NCBI GenBank assembly: GCA_963662155.1
Contig: OY759270.1
Span: 11,545,426-11,609,425, forward strand
Origin: Lamellibrachia columna
Taxonomy: Eukaryota > Annelida > Polychaeta > Sabellida > Siboglinidae
Length of the DNA stretch: 64,000 nt
Direction: 5' to 3'
Shown here: positions 1 to 15,000 of the stretch, in pieces
Position numbering within the stretch: position 1 is the first letter of the stretch
Layout: the number at the start of each line of letters is the position of its first letter
Notes under the pieces: generated by a model
What the model was told of the DNA's origin: nothing
The model's input: only the letters and a program-made list of their open reading frames with translations
The model's database searches: none
Program-made: the position numbers and the translations under genes

Positions 1-779
1 GATCAAATAATTGAGGCACGAAACAACCAATCATTGACAAAATGTATTAATCGGAACAACACTACTAAAGAATCAATCCGTGTAAAGTCAACCAATTGTC
101 CAAAAGTTTATGTCTCAGAATGTCTTAAACTTTTAACCGATTACTAGGGGGGGTCACACATGGCCAGCGAGGCCGTTGATCCCGATGGATTGATTACGGG
201 TGGAGCTATTGATAGACATCCCATTTTTCAAGTTGCCCTGTAGGTTTTAAATTTTATTATTTTTTTAATCTGAAAAAAGCTGTAGTGTGAAGATTTTATT
301 GTCCTCATCGATGTTGGTTTTTATATGCCCAGAAATAAAAGCACACCTAATTTTTCAACATGACCTGCTTTGTGCATCAACCCAAGTCACCTGTGCTGAA
401 AGCGCGCTGTCAACCCGGTTGTAGTGATTTCGTGGGTGAGCCTCATGAATATTGATGATGTCATCATGTAGCGTAGATTCCAAGCTTCGTTTTAGTATAA
501 CTTTTGTTTAGATCAAACCAATATTAAAAATTGCTTTTTAAAGTTACGTTGTCATTATTTTTCCCTTCTATGCCTAGTAAACCATATAAAAAGATCTCGC
601 CAAAAATCTATCGGTCTTTAGCTTCATTTTGATGCATAAGTCAAAGGTGAAAATACAAATTGCTCACCCACGAAAAATGCTAAATACGCATGCATGAACG
701 GCCAAAATGTACGAACGTTGGCGGATGCTTTTGTTAATATTAGTTAATATTAAACAGGGATTCCTATCAGACCAATAAG

Positions 780-1083
780 GTAGGTAAAGGTAAAGTCATT
801 CCCCAGGCATTACGCCATGTAGGCTTATATGGCCAGTGCTTAAACCTGGTTTCTGTAGTGCGAAGCAACTTAGAGTGCAGTTATACTGACTCTCCTGGAC
901 GGGACACTAGTCTATCGCAGGTACCTTCCAAACAGTGTTTGTACTCATTTGCAGCTGAGTAGACTGAGGCAAAGTAAACGAAATTGCCTAAGCTTCGAAA
1001 ACCGTGCCCAGTGTGGGTCTTGAACTCACAACCCTTGAATTTAGGGTCCAACACCTTAACCACTAGGCCACAGCTGCTCCCCT
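780..1083 (-). mobile_element. tRNA-derived SINE, family A, copy 1
   Basis: Read on the minus strand, the head has an A-box-like TGGCCTAGTGG and a B-box-like GAGTTCAAGAC, then a roughly 150-bp body shared with 29913-30240, and a TTTACCTACC-type tail. It is flanked by 13-bp direct repeats TCAGACCAATAAG at 767-779 and 1084-1096, a target-site duplication. This proves insertion by retrotransposition. Confidence 0.9.
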
Positions 1084-2527
1084 TCAGACCAATAAGAATC
1101 CATTGCAATTTGACTGACTTTCAACTTGCATTGTATCTGTGTTCAGTTTGGATGATTTTATTGAATATTTACTTGCGATATATTTCTCAAACTTGTAAGT
1201 TTTACAAGAATGGATGAGTCGTCACAACTATTCTTCGTTCTTTGATAATTTATTTTTTAATTACAGAATGCCTTTGACTTTGTTATTTCAATTGTCTTGT
1301 GAGTATGTTGCTGAACTTGTAAGCTGTAGATACTTCAGTGTAACACTATTCTACTTCAGTGTTATCTGCAATGAAAAAATAAAACTTTGAATGAAATTAA
1401 CGCAAAAAGTCATATCCTAAATTTCCTGAAAACATTTGTGTTCAGGGAATGAATCTTCATGAGTTCCAGATGTAATTTTGTGCATTGGATTACTCTTCCT
1501 ATACGCATATTTATTTGATGAAAAATGCCAGCCTATACGCACCTTGTTTGGCACTATACTATTATTAAATTTAAACATTTGTACCAGCCTATATTCTCTG
1601 ATAATCATGGCAAATTATGCAGGGCATAATTTGTAGGAGAGCAATCTCTCTCACTCCCTAGTTAGCACGGATCAATCATCCACGGGGCGGTTTACCGTTC
1701 GAGCTAAAATCACTTGCTCCCAACTAGAGTTGCATGTGGCTCCCTCTGACGGCTTTCATCCTTTCGAACGACAGTTGTGAATTTAACAGGATCCCGTGCT
1801 TCTGGGATCCTATATTAGACCGTTAGAGTTCCATGATTAGATGAATCCGTCAGAATCCTTAGTTCTCGGGAGCACGACATTGTATATTATTAATTTAAAC
1901 GCCTTTATCATCGCGTAAACCGACCGTAAATGGTCACCGTGCGCAGCGCCTCAAACCCGTCGTAACCGGCTGGCGGCGGTTTCCCCTGAAAAGGGCTTGC
2001 GTATTCAGTTCCATAAAACATTAATTAATGTCCATTTAAAAATGGAAAATTCCCCGGTTTTTCACTATATCTGCAGTGACACGAATACGCACAAAGTTTA
2101 TACATATTCGGCAGAAAAAACCAAAATACAGGCGATCCACGTAGTTTTCTAGGGACGCCTTGGCTTCGCGTCGAGTAAAAAATTGCTTCGGCGCTAAAAA
2201 GACAAATATACTAGTGATTTTTTTGCACTGTACTATTATTAAATTTGCCACACTATTCTGTTATTTGGCCTAGACGTTTATTCGGCACTCAAAGAGTAAA
2301 TGTTTTACCCTGATCATATATAATTTCACTTACATGTTATGTAAAGATCATCATAATTGAAATCAGCAATGTGATAAACCCCTGAAATAATATGCTACAC
2401 TTACCATGGTCATCGAAAGTCTGAGCCCCACTTCACTTAAAATAATGATGGCCATCTTAATTATTTACAACAAAGGTCAAGGTCAGCATAATTGTTTGAC
2501 CTCATTTTCCTTGCTTTGTCTGCTTTT

Positions 2528-2715
2528 GCATTTATATATTCAGTTTTACAACATGCAATTTTATACAAAACAAATATGTTGCGATCACCACATTAACAAT
2601 TCGAAGTGGCTGGCATTTATATATTCAGGTTTACAACATGCAATTTTATACAAGACAACAAATGTGTTGCGATCACCTCATTAAAAATTCAACATGGCTG
2701 CCACTTTCAACCTAC
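2528..2715. repeat. Tandem duplication of about 93 bp
   Basis: GCATTTATATATTCAG, TTTACAACATGCAATTTTAT and TTGCGATCACC are repeated in order, followed by CATTAAAAATTCAACATGGC in the second copy. Confidence 0.75.
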
Positions 2716-5700
2716 TTTTGACTGATATTGTAAAAAGGAGGTGATCATCTCGTCTAGCACACCAGAAAACCCATGGGTGTAGGAAATGTTCTAACTATGC
2801 CATTATTAAAGATCACCACATTACAATTTCAAGATGGCCACCATTTTGACCTACTTCTGGTTGCAGTATCGTAAAATGGAAGTTGCCACGTTGTTGGGCA
2901 AACCAAAAAACCTACTAGTAGAAATTTTCCAATTTTGGCACAATTTACATTTTTGAATTCTAGCTTGGACACATTATTCCTCAGTTATTTAACCCTCTCG
3001 TGGCCAGAATGCTTGAATCAACCCAACTATGCCATGTGGCCAGAACGCCGCAAATCGCCCGGCAACAGGAGCCATTTTTAAACTGCGTAATTGTAAACAG
3101 TGTCGACCAATAAGGGCATTTCCTTCCGGCAGTCGGCAGATAATATGAAGTATGACTATCAAATTTAAAAAGTTGGAAATGTTAACAATTTCCATGGCTA
3201 AATACAAGTTTTACAGGTAAATTTTTTGTGGGTTCAACGTTGAACACGGAACCACTTTTTAACTACAGTTTTGGTTATGTAATTTTCAGCCAATCAAATG
3301 AGAGCTTCTCGTTTGCTGTGAGCTAGTATCATATAAAATGTTTGCAGTTTCAAAACGTAACAACGTCAGCGATGTTTACGATCAAATTGTAAAGTTTTGA
3401 GCGTATTTTTTGTACAATGGTATTGCGCAGCGGGATAGAGTCTGATAATTCTGAACGTTGTTGTTATGTCAGACTCGAGTGATTAAAATTTTTGGAAGGT
3501 AGTTTTGACGTAGGCATTGTCAAGAGACAACACGACACTGTCGACAGCGACATCAGATTTGATGAAAATATTTCTAACGGCGCTGATCATGATGAGAATG
3601 ATATGTTTTATGTATAGTTTAACGGAAATCATGAAAAGATGTGCATTAAAAAATGCTGTAATTTCAGTTTTGTTTACCCTAGACATGAAATTCTTTTTGC
3701 ATTTTACAGCATATTAATTTATCTACGTTTCATATGCTGCATCTGTTCGCTAATTATTAGTGGAAAATAAAATAAAAATTATTTGTCAAGAATAAGTTTG
3801 AAAAAAAATCTTCAAACTTTAGCAAAGCGTATTTTGTAAGGAAATTCATACAACTCTCTAATTTTTGCTATTTACTTCATCAGTTCCTCAACTACTGTGC
3901 AAAATAATTTTTGGCACAATTAGCTATTTATTTGCATTCATGCAACCCGAACCAATTATAGGATTTGTTCACAACATCATTTCATGATTTAGTAGGATTC
4001 TTTAGGAGACCATGCATTGAAACAATACAACTCAGCAGCAGGCACAAATTGGTATTAATTTGTCCACGAAATGGTTAACAGTTTTTCAAAAGCTTTTTCC
4101 ATTACAGTAAAACACAAGAAAAGTGATACAGTTTATATCTTTTGAGTGGATAGTGTGATCTTAATGATCTTGGTGTCATTGTGTTCCTAGTTTAAAATCC
4201 TATCTAGCTGTGCAAAATGCATCAAGTTCTAACATGAAATACATTTTCATGTGACGCCCCCTACAATTACTAATCGGCTATAATTGAGCACTTTTGAGAA
4301 AAGTTAAGTATTTACATGCAAATTTGTTTTGTAATACTCTGTTGTGTACCTGACAATTCTGAATTTGATGACATTTGTACAGATTAAGCAAAATTCAAGA
4401 AAGATGGGAGAATAACAATGGGTATGCTGGGTGCACAAAAATGAGAACGTTTAATTTTTTTTATTTCGTAGAGGTATTTTAGCGGTCTGTATTTCACTGT
4501 TGTGTACAATGTCCAAATTGCTACCATCTATTGTCAGGGATAATGGCAGTAGTATTTGAGTTCAGTATGCATCTAGTTGCTTTTGCATAGATGCCAAACA
4601 TGTCACAACTGCTTTTTGTTATGTTCATTGGGATATAGTCAACTATTTGGAGCAGAATTGTACAGCTAGAATGAAGACAGCCAAATAAACTGATAACTTA
4701 GTTGGTCACTCTCTCAGTTAGTGAGAATGTAGCAAAAATGTGTAGTCTGCACTTTTTTGAGTGGTTGTTTCCTGATATGACTGTCTAGTAGACTCTACTT
4801 CGTTAATGACCCAGAAGGTACAGCAAAAACTGATGATGGTTGTCAGACATTTTTTATCGGACAGCCGTTCTATTTGGAGGTCGAGGTGATCACATTAATA
4901 ACAGCATGTCATTGCAATACCCTAGAGATGATTTCCAAAAATATCTGCCCGGAATTCCCCCAGTCAGATGATTGATTGACAGTGGGCTGGTTCTGGTTGC
5001 TGCCTACAGGGCCTGTAGTGTGGAGAGTCCTGTTGAGATGGCTTTGCGTATAATCAGGTCATCTCTGGTGTTTACTGTGTTATGCAGATTAGCCATGTGC
5101 TTCCTTGTTTTGGTGGGCTCAGGTTGAGGACCTGAATGTAAACACCAGTCATCTGACTGCCAGGTGTGATGTTCCTCTTATGAATGGGGTGGGGGGGGGT
5201 GGTGGCTGGATGATACAATAGTCTGTAGCAGGCCTGCTTATTACATTAATGACTTGGATGAATAAGGGTCCTGTACTCGGCTGACCTCTTCTCCCATTCA
5301 TGTGTTGTGGTCTTCACTGATTTATGGCACTTGTGATGAGTGTCACTGGCTTGCAGCTGGGAATATGGATTTTCATGGTATTGTGCCACTTGTATCATGT
5401 TTCTTACCCACCATGACAGAATCTCACTGCTGCACATCTGCTGTTTTGGTACAATCTGATAATTTTTTATTGTAAAGTAAAATCATGTTATGTAGTATAA
5501 ATTATATCTGATCTAATATCTTGACCTCCAAAACCTGTTTTAATGAAATATTTTTAATATAATTTGACTGTTACCTGTTTAACTTGAAGTTTCTTTTGGC
5601 ATTACTAAGTGTAGTCGTTTTGCTAATAAAAATAGTCCATGGTTGAAGATATGAGTCGTACGTAGAACATTACAGATTACACATTTTTATGATTCAGTGC

Positions 5701-5857
5701 ATCAAGGCCCATTTCCAATGCTGTTTCATTGATCATTTCTAACTCCATTTTATGTTTTTCAGACAGCATCTGGTTTGACACCACCTCAGCAGCACTTGTA
5801 TTTATTTATCTATAACGGCTGTACGTTTTATAACAGTTGTACATTTTTCTGTTTCAG

Positions 5858-6055
5858 GGCCAGATGTATGATCCAAATCGGAGGCCATCAAACTCAGCCA
5901 TGTCTGGTGGCGGGGCTGGTTATGGCCAGCAGGTGGCAAGCGGTCAGTTTGCCGGACAGGGTCATTTCTCGCCAAACGCCCAACGTTACCAGATGCAACA
6001 GCAGCAGCAACAGCCTGGACGAACTGGCAATACGAACCATTCCTTTAATCAACAG
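5858..6055 (+). CDS. ARID1: ARID1 exon (first visible)
   Basis: This 198-nt, phase 0/0 exon follows a T-rich tract ending TTTCAG and stops at CAG|GTGAGTG. It encodes 66 Gly/Gln/Asn-rich residues including a run of six Gln, typical of the disordered N-terminal half of ARID1. Phase 0 at the start means an upstream exon must join here; no convincing one was found in 1-5857. Confidence 0.75.
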
Positions 6056-9000
6056 GTGAGTGTTGAATGTTGTCTGCATGTTTTTTGTAACTGTTTGGTT
6101 CACGCGAGGCCGACGATTCTGAACCAACCTGAAAAACTTTTTACAAAATTGCGTGTAAAATTTATAATAAAATTTGCTTGTGTAATGTAACAAATGGTGT
6201 GTTACAAACTCAAGATACAAGTTGTCTGATTAATTTAATTATAGGCGCTATTTACATGTATGTTTCTTGTTATGCAAGTGCATTTATAAAAGTAACTTTT
6301 TTAGAGATTAAGTGTGTTGTGGTGCACATGCATGAGGTTTTTGCCACGGTATACACAGCCCTGGAAAAAACGTAGTATTCTGCAACTGCTACTGTATCTT
6401 GTTTTTGTATAATTATTAAGATAAATTTGCCACTGTGTAGCATGTCTGGGTTATTCTGCATTTTCTGGCCTGACTGCTGGAGAAAGACAGTTACCATTTT
6501 CGTGGTTGGGCCAGAAACTGCAGATTTGCCCATGTCTGCCTTGCAGTTCCCACAGCAACAACAAATTGGCTTCGGTCTCCCATCGCCACAGCAACCGTTT
6601 CCAGGGCAACCAGCGAAACAGGCTCAACAATCACCACATTCAACCTTCTTCCAACAGCAGCAAATGATGCCACCGCAGCAGCAGCAGCAGATGGCAGCAC
6701 TGTCACCAAATCAGGTGGCGCCCCCTAACAGCCAGCTATCGCCGACGATGGTCTCGCAGAAGCCATCAAATGAGATGACGACATCGTCTCCGGGTCAACC
6801 GCTGCCCCCGCAGCAACAGAACATGGTGCAGGTGAGATTGTCTGCATTTATGGTTTTTGTCTGGCTGCGGCTGATGTCTCGCCGAACACATAGTGTGGCT
6901 GGCTGTTCCCAGTCAGCACAAGTTACACTTTGTCAGTAACTCTACGCGTTTTCAGGACTTCGACTGTTTTGTGCATTTTTAACATATTTGTTAAGTGGCA
7001 TGTGAGTTGAGGGTAGAAGGAGAAGAAGAAGATCGAGATTGAGATGGGAAGACTGCTTGAAGAGAGATTGAGATGGGAAGGGAATGGAGAATGAATGCGA
7101 GGGATAGAGGGGAGTGGAGACAGTGGTAAAACGGGACTAGTTATGAAGAACATAATTGACGACCAGTATCGGTGCCAGCCTCACACCGGACTGCAGGGAA
7201 AAGGAGGAGAACAACAACAACAACAACATGTGAATACCAGATGATCTGTTAAAAGCACAGCGACTCTCGCAAATATTGTAGCTTTGCAGTCTTTTTGTGA
7301 GGGCCTCTGATTTAATATATTCCTGCAATTTAATGTGATTTTACAGTTCAGTGTTTAGCCCTGAATACCAGGTATCACATTTACATTGCATGTTGAAAGG
7401 CAAGGTCGATATACAAACAGATAATTGTCAGATTATATTTAAATAATTGAAAGACTGAGACGACTGCTTCTTAGTGAGCCTGCATTCACTTCACCAGTGT
7501 GCACTTAATTCAACTATGTCCTTCGGCAACAAAAGGTCATCCTTGTCAGCTGTCATAACATTGAAACAAGCCTACATGGTCTCAATTTATTGACAGTGGG
7601 CAGAAAAAAATGCAGTTTACTGGATGTGTTTTCACCTTATTGTGTGGGAAGACGTGTGGTCACACTAGGATATGGTGCGATGGTAATTCATGCAAACTTG
7701 AGGTCAATTATAATTCTAGTTGGAATTGAAACACTAATTCTGTAATTGGTGTCTGTTTATAAAATGATTTGGAATTTATGAAAATGTAATTGGTATTTTC
7801 AATTACATCATGTCAGTTTTTAACAGAAATAATGCAGTACAAATAGTCAGTAAAATATAATGTGTAGCGTATGTTATAATTTTATTTGTTTGCCACTATA
7901 TACCACAAGTTAGTTAAAAGAAGTTAAATAAAGGCGCTCTAAAATATGTTATTTTTAGGCGTTGAGTTTGTCTATGGTTGCTCTATTCACATGCTTTATG
8001 ATAGCTTTGTGTATTTGTTATCTATAAAATTCATTTTTATAGCAATTACATACCTCCAAATCACTTTTATTCATGGATAAAGCCTACCTCTTTCAAGTAA
8101 TAAATCCCATTTTTCAATCTTTGAAGGCCGTTTTCTCAATAAAACATGTTTTCTGCATTTGAATAAGGGATATCTCTGAGTAATTATGCTATCCAAATAA
8201 GGTTTTGCATTCAGCATACTCTACTCTGCACAATGACCAGAGACATTTTAAAACTCATCAACTGTTTGAAAGAGAAACCCGTATTTGTTGCCAAAAACAA
8301 AGTTTTTTGTCGCTTTACAATTTAAAAAAAATAAAAACAACAATGTGTACTGCATGTGGATTTGCAAGGATTATAATCGTGTTCAATAAAGAATGGCAGT
8401 GTTTCCAAATCTGCCAATATTTGCTCAGAATGGCAGACATTTTGTTTGTTACCATGGAAACGGGGGGTCTGGCCGAAATGTCATCTGTTCATTGGGCTAG
8501 GTTTTAGCCATGAACTTTTTCCTATATTAGACACAGAACGTCTTAGGCACGACCCCTAAACTGCTGAGAAAATAAGGTATTCGGATTTGTCCATGTTGTA
8601 TGCAAATAGCATCGTCGCACATCGGGACGTTCCAGTCGAACTTCGTGACGTTCCAGTCGAACTTCGTGAGTTTCCGTGGGAATAATTTCCCCATGATGCA
8701 ACATGTTGCTTCTTCTGACTATCAACAGTAATGGCGTCTGTCGGGTCCACTGAACAACTTGTCACTGAAAAAAAAATTTTAAAACCAACAAACCGACCAA
8801 AGCATGCTACGGTTTGGCTGGGCCAAGTAACCCGAGAAAAACGAAAGTAACAGCTATGGGCGCAATTTCGTTGATGTTGTCGGCAAGTCTGACAGGGCGA
8901 TCTGTTATGCCAGCGATCAACGACAAAGGGAACCGTCCGCTGAGTGCCAGCAGCAGCAAACTAGCTCTGCTGAAGACATTAAAATTATATCTTTGTTCAA

Positions 9001-12000
9001 TAAAAATGGCATTGATTTTCAATTTGCAAATGTTTGTCCAAAATGGTGTTTCTTGTGTCACACTTGCATGAAATATATTTTTGGAAGTAGTTATGCCATC
9101 ATCATAATGGTTTGATTGTTGTAATCAACTTAACAATCTCTTCAAACTTACCATAAGAATGTTCTAAATAACAAATATTTTGAAAGTTACAACAGTTTTT
9201 ACTGCAAACAAATGTTTGACGCCCATTTTCTCAAAACCATGTTTTTCACATTTGTAAGAAGGATATCTCTGGAAGTAATTATGTTAGCTCCATAAGGTTT
9301 GGAATGTTGTTTCCAGCTTATTCTTCTCTACACAGCCACCATTACATTATAAACATAATCAAAAGTTTGAAAGGTATAAAAGTATATTTTGCCAAAAAAT
9401 AAGTCTATTTTTCTCAAGTTACAAATAAAATAAAAAAAAATTTCTGGTGGCTTTGTAAAAGTCTGCATACTGACATGCCTTTTTACTATACAGTGCACAA
9501 AATAAGTTTTAAAAATTGCATAGCAATCGTTGCTACGCAAAACACGATTTTTGCATAGCATTTTCAGGAAGTTTGCTGTACTGGTCTCAGTGCTGTTCAG
9601 TAGTCCTTCTTGAGGGCTGGCCCGGTCACGCCACGAATGAATGCAGCGTCGGATATTCTCTTGTCATTTCTGGCACAGTTTGCAAGTTGCCTTAACATCG
9701 ATGACAAGCCAAGACCGTCCAGGATCCACAACAACTTGCCGTTTAGCCGCGGTGGCAGCTGACATCATTTTACAACGTTACATGTTTGAATATTTGCAAT
9801 AACGGTCAATGTAATGAATAAAGAACTGTAAATATAACGACAATATTAAACGATACAAATAACTAAGATAACTTCTCTGTCCTTCGAACGAACTCCGTTA
9901 CTTGTTATACATGTGCAATAAATTGATATCAACCCCTCTAGCAAGTGTTGCGCTAGGGGTGTATGCATTGATAAAATCGCGTTTCGTGCGAGAACAATGG
10001 CGGCACCCATGCCTGCGGCGTTACGATTGACCGACAAATTATAAAAAAAATTGCATCACAAATGTTTGCGACGCAAAAATGCATTTGACTAGCAAACCAC
10101 AATATCTGCATTGCAAAATGCGATACCATACCGCCTATTTCGTGCCCTGTTTTATACAACACACAGAATTACCGGCCTGGATCCCAAATGTCCTGTGTTG
10201 GTTGCTGAGTGGACGGACAGAATGTCGGGTGGTATTTTTGGGGGTTCAAATCAGTGAATATGTCAATCTTTTTGAACAGAAATACCCAGAAACCTTAAAC
10301 TTTGGTAACGGCTGCAGCCAGTAAAAGTTTCGCTTAACTAATCACTGGATTTGCTTTGGCCTACACTTCCTAACGAAACTGCAAATCCAGAAACACGTGC
10401 TCAAAGCTGTGACAACACTGAATTGCACTTACACATGCTTGAATGCTGCGAGGCTGTAAATTTTATGGGTGATCTGTCGTTCACTTGGAGTAAACAATAT
10501 TAAATCTGAATAATTGTTGGACCTTTTATCTATCTTCTTCGGACCCCATGGCCCATAGATTGGACTTTTTGTATTCTCATAGGCTAAATTGGTTTATAAA
10601 TGTGTTCTTTGGAAGAAAACCTGAATTTTTTACTGAGAAAATTGTCCTGCATTAGAGGAAAATGTCCTGTCTTGATCTGCTGATGGCACTTTTTTTAGCA
10701 CTGAGTACTGATCCTGCACGGACATGACTGTTCTTCCTGGATGCCCACTAAGCTTCACTTATGACAGTGGCCCCTGTGGCTAGCCAACAGTGGGAGTGGA
10801 TGTACTAGTTCACCTCCATGCAATCTCAAGCTAATGATTAGAGACAGTTCACATTGACTCATATGGTTGAGTAAACATGGTGAACAGATGCGGTGAGATA
10901 GAGTCTTGAAGTTTGTAATGAACAACTTAGACGTTCACTTGTCCAAAAATTAGCCGTGTATACACAGCGCTTGAATTAGTGCAAGGTGCGCAGAGTTATA
11001 ACAAGTGTTAAATTAGATCTTGCTGTGAAAAGGTCTAAAAATGGGAATTTTCAAAGAAAGGCCATAAATTGTATTTCACTAAAAATAGCCCTTGGTTATA
11101 AATCAGCAAAGGTGGAATGGACTACATATCACTCATTTAATTTATCCATGGCCCCTAACCAGTTATGTATCCAGAAAAACAGGTTGAAAGGAAACAAAAT
11201 GCCAAAATCCTAAGTTAAAAAAATTGCACGTGATATTGTTTACTTACTAGATGTCATGAAATTAACATCAAGTATTGGCAGTGGCTGGTTAGCTTTATCA
11301 GCCAGATATACTAGTCTTCTTTATCTGCACACTTTGGTTCCAAATGGTTTGAGCTGGATTAACGAAGCCTGCAGTGAAGAGCAAAATAATGAAGTAATTT
11401 AGTATCTCTGGGAAGCATACAGCCACACTGCAATTACTGCGGGAAGACTTTGTTCACAAAATTGTCTAAGCTGCAAAATGACCGCAGTTGGACTCTAAAC
11501 TGGGTTCTCTCGATTGAGAGTCCGATGTTCTAACCACAACGCCACTGTCCCCACTACTGTAGATATATTGTGGATTCAGTATTGTTTATTCCGCTGGTGA
11601 CTGGACTACTTCTGGAGTAATTAATCTAGTGTCTTGAGAGCTATTGTTTCCACCTAGTCGCATGTGGCTTATGAAGCAGATATTGCTGCACCTGTCCAAT
11701 CATACTTTTCCGCTACGCAGCCCATCCTTGGAGCAAAGTAATTGTACTGGGCCAGCTAACAGCATGCGGTTCATCACTCACTTTGTTTATGCAACAGTGG
11801 ACAGAATGATACAGAGAGTTCATATATAACTGGTGCACACTGATAGGTTGAACATTGCACAATCTGAGAAGGTAAACTTTCAGGTATTCCACATAATAAA
11901 ACAAATTCTGGTGCGCAAAAGGTTAGTCTGTCATTATAAATGTCAAATTCCACATTTTAATGGCATGTATCGCATCAGTACACTTGTAGTAAACAGAGTT

Positions 12001-15000
12001 GTTCATTACTATAAAGTAGCACTGCCACAAGACCTCTGGCAGATTTGGATCAGGTACCTGGTGTCAATAATTATGACACATTTCACCTAATGATTTTTAT
12101 TAAAAAAAAATTCCAGGCGATAGATTTGAAAAGTTACTGGCCCCAACTACATTCCGCTTCAAATGACAGATTTTCAGTTTCAGAAAGGCAAACACCATTT
12201 GAAATGTGTTTAACAAAAAGGCAAGTTTCAATTTATTTCAATATTATTACTATGATTACGTTTAAAAGAGAATTGATAAGGATATTTTTTATAGGATAGT
12301 GAAGTTGATTTTTTTTACATTCCTTAAGCTCACTTCATGATCTGAAAATTCATTAATTGTAACAGCAATTATAACGTGTTTCATGCATTCGGTTGTCAAG
12401 ATATCCTAATTTTGGTGACTGTCTTCAAATTGCTTGTCCAAAGCAGGGTTTGTTATGACCATGATGTCAGATCAGTAAGTAGTTCAATAACAATTATAAT
12501 ACAAGCATATTTCATGGTTTTGTACAAAATCTTAAATTGGATCCTGTACCTTTAAGGCCTTAAACAATTTTAATGTTTAATAAAAGGTTGTAGATTTGAT
12601 TTCGCCAACTTGGCGCTAGGCTATCATTCAACAAGTGGAATGGATGGTGCTGAACGAACTGCGTATTGCTGAGCGCTATGCTTCATTTAATCAAATTACA
12701 CAATTTGATTACCAAATAAATAAATGGTTCTTGTAGGGTGTTTGAATCAAATGTTTTTTTTTGTTGATCAAGAAAAAAGGTGTTACATTTTTGAAGTATT
12801 GGTGTTAAATCTGATCAACATAAAGCTGCACACACCATGGTATCTGTGTGTGTACATTATGTTACATTAAGGCATTGTTTGCCTGGTTATTGTCTCTTCA
12901 GCCATGTGTATTTCCTGTCCTGGTGGAAGCCTCACAGGAAACGATGACGTTGTCTCACACCTGGCTGTAGTTTATCATGCCAGTGCCAGCGTTCAGCAAC
13001 CAGTGACATGTCTTCTCGACAAAGTCCTGAAGTCGCTGTCACCGTTTTCAACAAACTGGTTGTAACATTTAGGAAGTTCACCTGTTCCCAGTTTAGAATG
13101 AAAAAGATTCAAATTATATCTGATAAAAGCTAGTCAGTAATATTTCATAAAGACATGATTGAAGACTGCGTGTGTGCACCCATGCATGCAGGCCAGCAAG
13201 GACTAGACAGTTTTACAGTAACATTGTTTGGGAAGACATTGGGTGTTATAATCAACATGTGTTCCTTGTATATGTGCCAGTATGACAAGCCCTCTGGTCC
13301 CGGCCTCTACCCTCTACAGCAGCTCATGTCCTCCACTGCTGCTAACGCTGTGGGCTGGCTATGGGCTGACAAGTATTGACTCGGTGCTAGCCTGGTCTAC
13401 TGCAGCAGCCTGCAGGCGTTTACTTGTAGCAGGCTGTTGTGTTCAACCAGTGAGCCAATGCACAGCACACTAGCAGCCGCCCCACTTCTCCGTCGGCTGC
13501 CGCAGTATGACTAAGTGGGGCATTCATTATTCCCACGATCAGATCCCCACCGGAAGCGCTGGGTTCCACATGTCTGGAAGATCCACCCCTTTTCCAACTA
13601 CCCAGCCCAGGGTCTGGTTGTATTTTCAAATTAACCCTTTAGGGGTTGATGCTTCCTTTTGATTGTTGGAAGTTTCACCTGTGTTGCTTCGGTTCATGGC
13701 ACCGAGTTGGTTGCCAGGCAGCAAGATAAAGGTGCGAGTAATTTAGGGGTTCACAGAGTCTGTCTTGCTGCTGCCATTATGCAGGCTCACTGCGCTGCAT
13801 AGCTTTGTGTGCCCAAGGGCCAATAAAGAGACCGTCTTCCCTCCTTGTTGTCCGTCCGCATCACTGGTTTGTCCTATTTATCCGTACAGCTTTGTATATT
13901 TTCTCAGAGATTTCCTCCCAGTCACATGTAGCCACATGGATAATTGTTGTGCTATTTTGAGGAGATTGTTGCAAGTGTTTCCACATGCAGTTTATACTAG
14001 ACTGTTCACGGAATACATGGTTGTTTTAATTCTCCTAATTGCAATATTACGGTCATTATTGCGACACGGCAGGGCCTCCACCGCATTGTGCATGAGAATT
14101 AGCACACTTTATGGCATGTGTTTTTCCACTTGATTGTAGGTTTATGACCACTTTTAGCTGCACAGTGCTTCATGTATAGCAGTTTGTCAGATCATACGCT
14201 GTTTGGTGCCATTCTACCAGCGTTGGGCCCACGCTTGAGAAAATTGATAACCACACTACTGGTTGTAGCTGGGTGTATTGATTTTCTTGTACTGTCTCTG
14301 AATTACTCCTACTGAGGCTGTGCCCGGCTAAAAGTAGGAAATCGAGCACGTGGATGTAGCTAAACTGAAGCTCCATATTTTTATAGTCAACATCTATGAA
14401 AATGCAAATCCACTGCTTTGAGAGCCAACTTTTCTAATAGTTTGGGTTGTGATGTTTTGTTGGGCAGTGGCTTGATCAAGTCAATTCGGCTGTGTTTGCC
14501 TATTCAAATGGTGATGAGTAAAACGTGTCAGTAGTAAGGTAGACAAGACAATAGGTAGTAGAGCAGAATTTCTCGTGGAGGCCTAGTGAAAAAAACAAGA
14601 CAGGCATGGGGGTGTATTTTGTGGTGTATTTGTATGGTCAGGGGTGTTTTCTGTTCCCTGCTGAACCTTGTGTTTCTTTGACACACTAAACTACTGCTTG
14701 CCTCATGCAGTACAGTGCACATGTCCGGAACTACTTTTATGCTAATGGCGGCGTCACTGCGTGGCCAGTGATGCTGTTCTAGTGGCGGTACACTTATGCT
14801 CAGTGCAGCTTTTATTGTGTGCAACAGATTACTCTACATTTAAATCATACATTTCAGTGAAGATTTACTACTTGTTTTCTATTGTTGACTGCCTAAAGGA
14901 ATTACTGACAACAAACTAGTTACGCAATGTGAATGGAAAATGCCTCTTGCTTGAAATTAAATTTGCATCCGTTGAATTATCGTAATAGGCGGGCTGTGTT

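Larger units (their letters stand above)
1..5857. other. Upstream intron or 5' flank of ARID1, no coding signal
   Basis: No conserved exon was recognised. The stretch holds a tRNA-SINE copy (780-1083), a GGATCCC/GGGATCC hairpin (1789-1810), a roughly 93-bp tandem duplication (about 2530-2715) and a poly-G tract near 5191. Because the first visible exon begins in phase 0, at least the last part of this stretch is intronic. Confidence 0.6.

Noticed and set aside
2989..3720. TTAACCCTCTCG at 2989 as the left end of a piggyBac-like element
   Set aside because: No matching right end was found downstream, so only a single TTAACCC is left.
5775..6059. 94-codon frame overlapping the first visible ARID1 exon
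   Set aside because: It is in another frame than the Gln-rich ARID1 reading and starts in the intron.
11471..11555. tRNA gene on the minus strand
   Set aside because: The head resembles a tRNA, but the acceptor and T arms do not pair, and the sequence continues into a SINE body.
13155..13379. Possible extra ARID1 exon with YDKPSGPGLYPLQQL
   Set aside because: The composition is suggestive, but the frame stops soon after with no donor in phase, and the flanking ARID1 exons already join in phase.
13632..13760. TTAACCCTTTAGGGG as a transposon end
   Set aside because: No partner inverted repeat with TTAA was found.
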